Of a stretch of 5,557 bases of DNA, positions 1 to 5,473 are shown piece by piece. The position numbers and the translations under genes were made by a program. The DNA comes from an uncultured Saprospiraceae bacterium (GTDB taxonomy: Bacteria > Bacteroidota > Bacteroidia > Chitinophagales > Saprospiraceae), in assembly GCA_937921525.1 (NCBI GenBank), contig CAKZUM010000178.1:1-5557 (forward strand), read 5' to 3'. The notes below the pieces were generated by a model. The model saw nothing but the letters and a program-made list of their open reading frames with translations, had not been told where the DNA came from and searched no databases. Positions within the stretch are counted from its first letter, which is position 1. Each line of letters opens with the position of its first letter.

Positions 1-25
1 TCTTGGCTGCTTCTTGCCAGCCCGT

Positions 26-75
26 CCGCTTTGCGGTTCATTTGCTTGAATGTCTTAGGACATTCACCCTGCGGG
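26..75. repeat. Cluster of short perfect hairpins, GC-rich repeat cut by window edge
   Basis: Three perfect small inverted repeats lie almost end to end: CCGC-ttt-GCGG (26-36), GAATGTC-ttag-GACATTC (48-65) and CCC-tgc-GGG (67-75). The stretch is clearly richer in G+C than the rest of the window. No convincing protein is seen on either strand. It most resembles intergenic palindromic repeat DNA whose left part lies outside the window. The function is unknown, and the element identity is inferred from the density of palindromes alone. Confidence 0.5.
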
Positions 76-92
76 ATCGCTCATTCATCTTA

Positions 93-173
93 TTTTCCTC
101 TTGAACCTGCCTGCCAAGGCACGCAGGCAGGATCGGTCATAGTATCAACAATACTCTCGCTTTCAAGAGAAAA
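93..173. repeat. Palindromic element able to fold as a three-way junction
   Basis: An outer stem pairs 93-105 with 162-173 (core CTCTTGAA/TTCAAGAG, extended by a T run against an A run with one bulged C). Directly inside it is a 9-bp perfect stem, CCTGCCTGC (106-114) with GCAGGCAGG (123-131), loop of 8. A third stem is AGTAT (141-145) with ATACT (151-155), loop CAACA. Together they make a compact three-helix layout on one strand. No T tract follows the outer stem on either strand, so it is not a standard intrinsic terminator. It could be a dispersed palindromic repeat or a structured RNA; the sequence alone does not decide. Confidence 0.5.
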
Positions 174-283
174 CTAAGAAAAAAATAAGCTACCCAAGAA
201 TGTACATTTATTATCTCCTCGTTACTAAGAGCTTTCTAAACCCAAAAGTACCACTCCATAAAGAATTATTCCAATTGATTGAT

Positions 284-291
284 TATTTTTG
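284..291 (+). promoter_or_regulatory. Putative Bacteroidota -7 promoter box of the small membrane gene
   Basis: TATTTTTG matches the Bacteroidota -7 consensus TAnnTTTG exactly. It sits 25 bases ahead of the ATG at 316 and 43 ahead of the in-frame ATG at 334, a normal distance for a short leader. I see no good TTG -33 element about 19-21 bases upstream, so the call rests on one box in AT-rich DNA. Confidence 0.4.
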
Positions 292-299
292 GACTACTA

Positions 300-323
300 T
301 TGAAGTTGCTTAAAAATGTATAA
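300..323 (+). repeat. Copy 1 of GAAGTTG[C/T]TTAA repeat, overlapping a start codon
   Basis: The 22 bases at 302-323 recur at 573-594 with one change (C to T). The ATG at 316 of the small gene lies inside the repeat, and both copies read ATG-TAT-AA[T/C], so the second copy would give Met-Tyr-Asn-stop. The segment TTGAAGTTGCTTAA (300-313) is also inverted, 13 of 14 matching, at 614-627. This may be a terminal repeat of a small element or a shared regulatory motif. Confidence 0.55.
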
Positions 324-528
324 TAAAAAGACTATGAATTTTCAACAAGATTTAATTAGATTTGGTAGTGGTTTATTTGTAGGTATGAGTCTCTTTCATT
401 TTTTAAATGAAGGTACGCTTTCAACCAGTAATTTAATTAGTAATGTGGCAGGTGGAATTATTGGCGGGTTCATCTACGCTTATTGGAGAAATCGCAGAAC
501 TAAGCATGATATATTTAGAAAAAAATAA
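316..528 (+). CDS. Small predicted two-helix membrane protein, hypothetical
   Basis: This is a 70-residue protein I do not recognise. Two hydrophobic, glycine-rich segments are visible: residues about 13-30 (with GSGLFVG) and about 40-57 (NVAGGIIGGFIYAYW, a glycine-zipper-like GGIIGG). A strongly basic tail (RNRRTK...RKK) follows. By the positive-inside rule, both ends would be cytoplasmic and the protein would form a membrane hairpin. The start at 316 lies inside a repeat that recurs at 573-594. An in-frame ATG at 334 (residue 7, MNFQQ) has an A-rich leader and gives a 64-residue protein, so either start is possible. No Shine-Dalgarno sequence is clear. A -7 promoter box lies at 284-291. It is convergent with the sensor kinase and not in an operon with anything visible. 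Composition and helix pattern favour a real gene; function is unknown. Confidence 0.6.
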   Translation: MYNKKTMNFQQDLIRFGSGLFVGMSLFHFLNEGTLSTSNLISNVAGGIIGGFIYAYWRNRRTKHDIFRKK

Positions 529-572
529 AAATTTCTTGGTGACTATGATCTTCTATAAATGTTAAATACAAA

Positions 573-625
573 GAAGTTGTTTAAAAATGTATAACTAATT
601 TCAGTCTACAGTCTTAAACAACTTC
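573..625. repeat. Copy 2 of the repeat plus inverted copy 3, forming a 12-bp stem
   Basis: GAAGTTGTTTAA (573-584) pairs perfectly with TTAAACAACTTC (614-625) across a 29-base loop. Positions 573-594 are also a direct repeat of 302-323. The stem lies between the 3' ends of two convergent genes, where a bidirectional terminator could sit, but it is AT-rich and lacks a T tract. The recurrence at 302 argues for a dispersed repeat instead. Confidence 0.5.
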
Positions 626-630
626 AAATA

Positions 631-654
631 CTGAAAATAGCAAACTGCTATCAG
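631..654 (-). terminator. Possible intrinsic terminator of the sensor kinase gene
   Basis: ATAGCA (637-642) and TGCTAT (646-651) form a 6-bp stem with a 3-base loop. On the - strand it is followed by TTTT. It lies about 35 bases past the kinase stop codon (685-687). Flanking CTG/CAG can extend the stem past a three-A bulge. The stem is short and the T run brief, so termination may be weak. Confidence 0.4.
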
Positions 655-684
655 CGGTCTGCTGCATCCTACTGTGTCTTTCTG

Positions 685-3600
685 TCAAAAGTTGTGCATC
701 TGGACGGCATCTTTTGCCCCTTCTTTCTCTACGAAGTCAGCGTCTTTTATATTATGTATGGTTTCGACCACCAGTTGCTTGGGTTCTTTTAAAATTGTAA
801 AAAAGAAAGTACTCCCTTTTCCTTTCTCACTTTCTACCCAAATTTCTCCTTCGTGTAGCTCTACTATTTTTTTACAGAGAGATAATCCTATGCCCGTACC
901 TTCATATTGTGCGGCGCTATGTAAGCGTTGGAATAATTTAAATATTTTTTCATTATACTCTTTGTCGATACCTATCCCGTTGTCAACTACTTGAAATTGC
1001 CAATAGTCTTTTTCTGATATACAAGATACTTGAACGATAGGCACTACTCCATCTCTGGAAAATTTAATGGCATTGGTAATTAGGTTTTGTAATAACTGCT
1101 TAATTTTTACTCGGTCTGCTACAATAGAATCTGGTAATGTCCCAATAAATATTTTTGCATTCTTTGTTTGCAGGCTAGCAGATAATTCCAATTGTATAAC
1201 TTCTAGTAGCTTAGTTGGAGAGAACATTTTTAATTCAAGTCCCCCATTATTAATTTTGGAGAATTCTAAAATAGCATTGACTAATTGCTCCATGTTCTCT
1301 GCCCCTTTGGATATAAAACCCATCATTTCATGTTCTCTGGCATTTAACTTATTAGCAATACTTTTTTGTAAAATATTGATAAAGCTAATAACTGTAGTCA
1401 ATGGAGATCTTAAATCATGAGAAGCTATATATGCAAACTGCTCAAGCTCTTTATTAGATCGGATCAGTTTCTGATTGTAAGCTTGTAACTGCTGTTCTTT
1501 ATCCTCTAAAATGGATTGGACTTTTTGGCGTTCCTCTATTTCCATATTTAAGCTTTGATTGTGATCTTCTAATAAAACATTTCTATCTGACAATGTTTTA
1601 TTATACAACTTAGCTCCAGTAAGAATTATAAAACAAGCAAATAAAAAGCAACCCATTTTAAACCATACCGTTTGCCAAAAAGCAGGATGTTTGGTGATTT
1701 TAAATTCTAGTAGGTCATTATTCCATACCCCATCATTATTGGAAGCTTTTAATTGAAAAACATAGTTACCGGGATCAAGATTCGTATAAACTGCTTCCGT
1801 GTGATTTGAATAATTCCAGCGATCCTCAAATCCTTTTAGCCGAAAAGCATATTGGTTTTTCTCGGGACGATTATAATTTAGAGCTGCGAATTTTAGGGAT
1901 AGAAAATAGGTATTATTATTAATTTCCAACTTATTCAATGCAGTACCATCTTTCAATTGTTCTTCTTTATTATCTAATACTCGAATATCCGTAATAACCA
2001 ATTTTGGAGGTATTTCATTACTTTTTATTTTACCAGAAGGAATTTCAATGATACCCTTCTTATGAACAAAATAAATATTTCCTTCCGTATCTCTATATCC
2101 ACTATTTATTTTAAAATCAGTATCTAACAATCCATCTTCTTTTTCAAATACATTGAAAGTCTTTGTTGTCGTATTAAAGAAAAATAAATTCTCTGTTGTA
2201 GCGCCCCATAGATTTCCGTCTTTGCTGGCTGCTAAACTTCGAATCCAAAATTTATTGCCATTTTCACTTAAATTAGTAGCTTTTTTATCTTGTAGATTGT
2301 AAGCCATCAATCCATTTGTAGAGCCTATATATAAAATGCCATCTATTTCTTGAACGGTAAGAATTTTGTTTAAAGGTATTCTATTAGCAGGGTTGGATGC
2401 TTCGGAATGAAACAACTCAAATGTCGGATTTTCTTTCCAATTAGATAAACTTATGCGATTCAAACCTGTGTATGTGGAAATCCATAAGTTTCCCAATTTA
2501 TCTTCGTGAAAGTGATTGATAGAGTTGTCACTTATAGAACTTGGATCATGTGGATTATTGGTAAACAAGCGATAAACACCCGTTTTATCATTTAACATGA
2601 TTAATCCATTATCCGTTGCCACCCATATTCTACCGATAATTTTATCTCTATAGATATGCTTAATATAAAGATTATTCATATTAGGAAAAGAAGAAGAAAA
2701 TGGATAAAATTTAGTAGTTTGATTGATACGATTTAACGTAGCGATACCTTTATCTGACCCTAAAAATATTTGATTATCTGTTGAAGCAAATAGCGTATTT
2801 ACCTGCTTATCTAGTGCTATATTATTTGAAAACAAATCAATTTTTCGTTCTTCTTTAAAGTTAAATCTTGATAAACCAGTCTCAGAAGAAAGTCCTAACA
2901 CATCTCCTTTATCATCAATGGTAATTATATTTCGATAACGATCATCAATAAAAACCCCTGGTAATTCAAATTGCTTGAACTGATTGATTAAAGGATTAAG
3001 AATACTAATCCCTCCAGCAGAACCAATCCAAAGCATTCCTTGATCGTCTCGGAACAACCTTGTTAGTGTATTGGTCAATATACTGTTTGGATTTTGGAAT
3101 TCTCTAGTTATTTTAGAAAATTCTACGGTCAGGGGATCTACCTCTGTAGTAGGAAATAAACGCTCAATTGGAATATAATTCATACCTCTGGCTGTAGCGA
3201 TTAATACGACCCCATCTTTATCTATTTTTATATCTTTTATATCGTCATGTAACAAACTGTTGGGCTTATCAGGAAGGTGTTGGTATCGTTGAAATTCAGG
3301 AGTCCAATTTTGAGCAGCTTTATTAGTAGAAGCATTTTCTGGAAGTTGCATTTTAATCAAGCCACCACCATGCGATCCAATCAATAATTGTTTGGAACGA
3401 TATTCCACGATACTCCATATATTATGAGAACCTTTATCTTTAAAAGGTTTGAAGTTTCGAAAAGTACTATTACGAATATCTTTATCAGAATCCATCAGCA
3501 TTAAATGCAAGCCACCTCCCCATGTACCGATCCAAAGTCGATGCTGGGTGTCTTCCAATATAGATAATATCGCTTTTCCTTGTAACCCTTCGGGGTTTTC

Positions 3601-4146
3601 TCTTTGAATTTTGAATGAAACGAAGGTTTCCGTTTCTGACTGAAATAAATTTAAACCATTTTCTGTTCCCACCCATATTCTGCCTTGGTGGTCTTCTAAA
3701 ATAGATAAAATTTCATTGTTACTAATAGAGCTTGAATCATTCTCTATATGTTTAAAGGTAGTCCAAATACCTGTTGGTTGGTGGTATCTAGTTAAGCCTC
3801 CATGTCGAGTACCAATCCACAAGTTATCCTTACTATCTGCATAAATAGTCCAAATATTACTCGATTGAATCGTATTTGGATTATCTGGATCCGCTCGATA
3901 AATTTTAATCCGATCATGGGTTTCATATCTACAGAGTCCATCATTCGTTGCAATCCATATAAGTCCTTGTTTATCTTTAATAATTTGATTGATAAAGTTA
4001 CTAGATAGCCCGTCTTTTTTGGTTAGATTCGTAAAGTATATTATTGGATTATTATCTGCCGCTATAGAAGTGAATAGATAGGACACCCCAATACAGTATA
4101 TTAGACAGATAAGTTTTTTAAAATAGTTTTTTGGTAACAAAACCAT
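685..4146 (-). CDS. Periplasmic two-propeller sensor histidine kinase (Reg_prop/Y_Y_Y, HisKA, HATPase_c)
   Basis: This 1153-residue inner-membrane kinase should sense an extracytoplasmic ligand and autophosphorylate a histidine. In order it has a signal peptide (1 to about 29); 14 blade motifs of the type LxxDxxGxIWIGTxxGL, seven at about 55-385 and seven at about 386-703, which fits two 7-bladed propellers; a Y_Y_Y domain (about 747-818); one membrane helix (about 827-846); a coiled coil (about 849-905); HisKA with phospho-acceptor His910 in SHDLRSPL; and HATPase_c with N box LLQNLITNAIKF (Asn1021, Asn1025), G1 DNGIGID (1055-1061), F box FKLFQRL and G2 GTGIGLSL (1083-1090). All catalytic motifs are intact. 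The sensor half matches hybrid two-component regulators of Bacteroidota (HTCS), but the protein ends about 33 residues after HATPase_c, with no receiver or AraC domain. It must therefore signal to a separate regulator, and none is visible. No SusC/SusD-like or enzyme neighbours hint at the ligand. Blades 8, 9, 12 and 14 are degenerate. The ATG at 4146 directly precedes the signal peptide, and a -7 box lies about 50 bases upstream. Confidence 0.96.
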   Translation of the reverse strand: MVLLPKNYFKKLICLIYCIGVSYLFTSIAADNNPIIYFTNLTKKDGLSSNFINQIIKDKQGLIWIATNDGLCRYETHDRIKIYRADPDNPNTIQSSNIWTIYADSKDNLWIGTRHGGLTRYHQPTGIWTTFKHIENDSSSISNNEILSILEDHQGRIWVGTENGLNLFQSETETFVSFKIQRENPEGLQGKAILSILEDTQHRLWIGTWGGGLHLMLMDSDKDIRNSTFRNFKPFKDKGSHNIWSIVEYRSKQLLIGSHGGGLIKMQLPENASTNKAAQNWTPEFQRYQHLPDKPNSLLHDDIKDIKIDKDGVVLIATARGMNYIPIERLFPTTEVDPLTVEFSKITREFQNPNSILTNTLTRLFRDDQGMLWIGSAGGISILNPLINQFKQFELPGVFIDDRYRNIITIDDKGDVLGLSSETGLSRFNFKEERKIDLFSNNIALDKQVNTLFASTDNQIFLGSDKGIATLNRINQTTKFYPFSSSFPNMNNLYIKHIYRDKIIGRIWVATDNGLIMLNDKTGVYRLFTNNPHDPSSISDNSINHFHEDKLGNLWISTYTGLNRISLSNWKENPTFELFHSEASNPANRIPLNKILTVQEIDGILYIGSTNGLMAYNLQDKKATNLSENGNKFWIRSLAASKDGNLWGATTENLFFFNTTTKTFNVFEKEDGLLDTDFKINSGYRDTEGNIYFVHKKGIIEIPSGKIKSNEIPPKLVITDIRVLDNKEEQLKDGTALNKLEINNNTYFLSLKFAALNYNRPEKNQYAFRLKGFEDRWNYSNHTEAVYTNLDPGNYVFQLKASNNDGVWNNDLLEFKITKHPAFWQTVWFKMGCFLFACFIILTGAKLYNKTLSDRNVLLEDHNQSLNMEIEERQKVQSILEDKEQQLQAYNQKLIRSNKELEQFAYIASHDLRSPLTTVISFINILQKSIANKLNAREHEMMGFISKGAENMEQLVNAILEFSKINNGGLELKMFSPTKLLEVIQLELSASLQTKNAKIFIGTLPDSIVADRVKIKQLLQNLITNAIKFSRDGVVPIVQVSCISEKDYWQFQVVDNGIGIDKEYNEKIFKLFQRLHSAAQYEGTGIGLSLCKKIVELHEGEIWVESEKGKGSTFFFTILKEPKQLVVETIHNIKDADFVEKEGAKDAVQMHNF

Positions 4147-4177
4147 AACTAGGTTTTCTGATGTAATTTGTAAAAAC

Positions 4178-4196
4178 AGGGCGAACAGACTTGTTC
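4178..4196. promoter_or_regulatory. Inverted repeat near kinase start, possible operator or element remnant
   Basis: GAACA (4183-4187) and TGTTC (4192-4196) form a small dyad 37-50 bases upstream of the kinase ATG, just downstream of the predicted -7 box, where a repressor could act. However, the 9 bases AGGGCGAAC (4178-4186) are identical to the start of the terminal repeat at 5065-5073. The site may therefore be a leftover mobile-element end rather than an operator. Confidence 0.3.
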
Positions 4197-4203
4197 AAAA
4201 ATA
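4196..4203 (-). promoter_or_regulatory. Putative -7 promoter box of the sensor kinase gene
   Basis: Read on the - strand the bases are TATTTTTG, an exact match to TAnnTTTG and identical to the box at 284-291. The kinase ATG is 50 bases downstream. No clear TTG -33 element is seen. The box overlaps one arm of a 9-bp inverted repeat (4198-4206 with 4215-4223, loop of 8), which might affect promoter access. Confidence 0.4.
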
Positions 4204-4223
4204 ATAAGTAAGTCTATTATTTT

Positions 4224-4478
4224 AGGGGAATGTATTTAGAAAGGTACATAAAAGGATACAATTATATATGCAAATGAACTGCCAAACTCTAATCCTAGTT
4301 ATTTAAAAATAACTTAAACTATTAGTCATGTCACAAAGAATCGTGTTTTTTATTTTTTATGTTTTTCATTTAATTGAAGTCCAAACAGACTAGCTTCAAA
4401 TTCCTATTTCTCAATGAAATTATATTTTTATTATACTTATTAAAAAATTATAATGTATTTTATCATATAATTTATTGT
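4224..4478. other. AT-rich intergenic stretch without a recognisable gene
   Basis: No supported coding region or RNA gene is seen. Two small inverted repeats are present: AGTTATT/AATAACT at 4297-4314, and TTGAAG (4374-4379) with CTTCAA (4394-4399) enclosing AGTC-caaaca-GACT. The second resembles the 4183-4199 site (AACAGACT, then G and TTCAAA), so both could be related motifs. The rest is low-complexity A/T sequence. Confidence 0.45.
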
Positions 4479-4697
4479 CTATAAATCTATTACATTTAAC
4501 GGTAAATCATCATCTATAAAAAAGCGACTTAAATACTTGCCTTGCAGTATTTTCTGGTCTATATTTGTGACATAAGTACGGTTAAACAGTCTTAAACTTT
4601 TTGAATTTAGAAAATAAGATTTCCCCTTCAGCTTTATATTATCCTCCGAAGATTTAATTTTAGAATTGCTATAAAACACTACTCCCTTTCTCCCCAT
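4479..4697 (-). CDS. Doubtful small hypothetical protein (72 aa)
   Basis: Starting at the ATG at 4697 gives 72 residues (MGRKGVVFYSN...NVIDL), rich in Lys, Ser, Asn and Leu. There is no signal peptide, membrane helix or motif I recognise. A TTG start at 4724 would add 9 residues, but it overlaps the arm of a hairpin (4723-4760) and has weaker support. The bases before the ATG are A-rich, as often in Bacteroidota, but no -7 box match or terminator is visible. In DNA this AT-rich a short frame of this size can arise by chance, so it may not be a gene. Confidence 0.3.
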   Translation of the reverse strand: MGRKGVVFYSNSKIKSSEDNIKLKGKSYFLNSKSLRLFNRTYVTNIDQKILQGKYLSRFFIDDDLPLNVIDL

Positions 4698-4722
4698 TTT
4701 TACTTTACCACAAAAGAGAATC

Positions 4723-4760
4723 AAATAAGCCCACTAATGCAACAGGCATTTAGCTTATTT
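4723..4760. repeat. Hairpin AAATAAGC...GCTTATTT with nested inner stem
   Basis: The 8-bp arms 4723-4730 and 4753-4760 are perfectly complementary. Inside them AATGC (4736-4740) pairs with GCATT (4746-4750) over a 5-base loop. It lies just upstream of the doubtful - strand ORF. It lacks the T tract expected of an intrinsic terminator and begins a run of hairpins that continues to 4870. Confidence 0.45.
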
Positions 4761-4775
4761 ACCAAGTCCCCCCTT

Positions 4776-4813
4776 CCTGTACTTTACAGGTTTAGTGAGA
4801 ATCATTGGTCACT
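4776..4813. repeat. Two adjacent short hairpins
   Basis: CCTGTA (4776-4781) and TACAGG (4785-4790) form a perfect stem with a CTT loop. AGTGA (4794-4798) and TCACT (4809-4813) form a weaker one. The first is preceded by a run of six C (4768-4773). Nothing indicates a function. Confidence 0.35.
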
Positions 4814-4824
4814 TACAATGAAAT

Positions 4825-4870
4825 GATTTTAGAAATTTTAATATACGCTGTAAGCGTATTTTCTAAAATC
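4825..4870. repeat. 46-base two-stage hairpin
   Basis: GATTTTAGAAA (4825-4835) is a perfect inverted repeat of TTTCTAAAATC (4860-4870). Inside, ATACGC (4843-4848) pairs with GCGTAT (4854-4859) over a TGTAA loop, leaving a one-sided bulge of seven bases (4836-4842). A run of six C follows closely. It could be a structured RNA, a transcription stop without a T tract, or a palindromic repeat unit. Confidence 0.5.
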
Positions 4871-5122
4871 GACACCCCCCATTTTGGACTGTTAAGTATT
4901 ATTGAAAAACAAATTATTAATCAAATGGAAAGGAATCTTGTAAACGTTTTCTAGTCAACTATGAAATGTTCTCAATTTTAATTTCTTATAATCTGTATTT
5001 AATAACACTTGCAGTCCTACCCTCTTTATTCTACTGTATCCTAAACGATTGTTATATCATAAATAGGGCGAACGAAAAGTCGTTTTTATAAATATGTATT
5101 AGTGGAAGACAGTTACAAACTT

Positions 5123-5312
5123 TCAAAATATTCTCTACCGTACACTTTTTAATTTTTTTAAGAAATACTGTTTCTGGAACAGATCGTCGAGGTTTGTAAC
5201 CTCGATGCAGTATGATTATCGTATAGCATCGCGGTTACAAACCTCGACGATCCTATAGTTTTTTATAGTATTTGCCAAAGAACCTAAAAGTGTACGGTAG
5301 AGAATCAAAATA
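5123..5312. mobile_element. Inner 174-bp hairpin element (5131-5304) with 8-bp target duplication
   Basis: The 20 bases ATTCTCTACCGTACACTTTT (5130-5149) are perfectly inverted at 5286-5305. Taking the element as 5131-5304, both sides carry the same octamer TCAAAATA (5123-5130 and 5305-5312), a clean target-site duplication. The interior remains complementary almost throughout: AAATACT (5163-5169) with AGTATTT (5267-5273), then a 27-bp arm pair (5182-5208 with 5226-5252). No protein is encoded, so movement would need a transposase supplied elsewhere. The near-perfect arms and intact duplication suggest a fairly recent insertion into the outer element. The transposase family is not identifiable from this sequence. 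Confidence 0.75.
5182..5252. repeat. Central 27-bp inverted repeat with GTTACAAAC motif
   Basis: The arms 5182-5208 and 5226-5252 are complementary at 26 of 27 positions across a 17-base loop. Each arm contains a self-complementary core (GAGGTT-tgt-AACCTC at 5189-5203). The nonamer GTTACAAAC occurs here in both orientations (5192-5200 on -, 5234-5242 on +) and twice more in the flanking outer element. It is G+C-richer than its surroundings and forms the tip of the inner element's hairpin. Confidence 0.7.
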
Positions 5313-5409
5313 TTAGGTTGAAGTTACAAACTTCAACCATCGACCCAAATGTTTTCCAATGAATTACATATTACGATTTTGACTTTTCGTTTGCCCTAAT
5401 ATAAAAGGC

Positions 5410-5455
5410 AAAAAAAAAAAAAAAGGGCAGTAGAAATGACATTTCTACTACCCTT
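5410..5455 (-). terminator. Strong intrinsic terminator of the gene at the right edge
   Basis: On the - strand, a 13-bp stem (5441-5453 with 5425-5437, one G-T pair, 3-base loop) extends by two A-T pairs and is followed at once by 15 T (the A run at 5410-5424). It begins about 19 bases past the stop codon of the partial gene at 5474. This is a textbook rho-independent terminator. The outer mobile element ends 11 bases beyond the T tract, so it sits downstream of the transcript end. Confidence 0.9.
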
Positions 5456-5473
5456 AAATAATTATTTTAATGA

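Larger units (their letters stand above)
5064..5398. mobile_element. Outer non-autonomous element (MITE-like) with 18-bp terminal inverted repeats
   Basis: The 18 bases TAGGGCGAACGAAAAGTC (5064-5081) are inverted at 5381-5398 with one mismatch. The 335-bp interval has no transposase frame, as in a miniature inverted-repeat element. Both ends start with TA, so a TA target duplication is possible but cannot be told from part of the repeat. It carries direct copies of GTTACAAAC (5112-5120, 5323-5331) and a hairpin GGTTGAAG/CTTCAACC (5316-5323, 5331-5338). It is interrupted by the element at 5131-5304; without that and one target copy it would be about 153 bp. Family unknown. Confidence 0.6.

Noticed and set aside
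1..177. Frame open from the left edge to a TAA at 175-177 on the + strand, possibly the end of a gene
   Set aside because: The translation runs straight through packed palindromes, has a composition unlike the other proteins here, and no terminator follows. The inverted repeats explain the sequence better, though a gene end cannot be fully excluded.
573..625. Bidirectional intrinsic terminator between the convergent genes
   Set aside because: The stem is AT-rich with a 29-base loop and no T tract, and its arm sequence recurs upstream of the small gene, so a dispersed repeat explains it better.
674..1420. Two + strand frames (106 and 117 codons) opposite the kinase 3' half
   Set aside because: They lie antisense to the HisKA/HATPase region, whose motifs are intact. 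Their Ser/Cys/Phe-rich content is that of antisense shadow frames.
3485..3676. Short - strand frame within the propeller region
   Set aside because: It overlaps the kinase in another frame and shows no independent start signal or recognisable product.
3802..4008. Short + strand frame opposite the first propeller blades
   Set aside because: It is antisense to well-conserved blade motifs and has no promoter or ribosome-binding evidence.
5111..5338. CRISPR array suggested by repeated GTTACAAAC
   Set aside because: The copies differ in orientation and spacing, and their flanks are inverted arms of two mobile elements. There are no uniform spacers and no cas genes.
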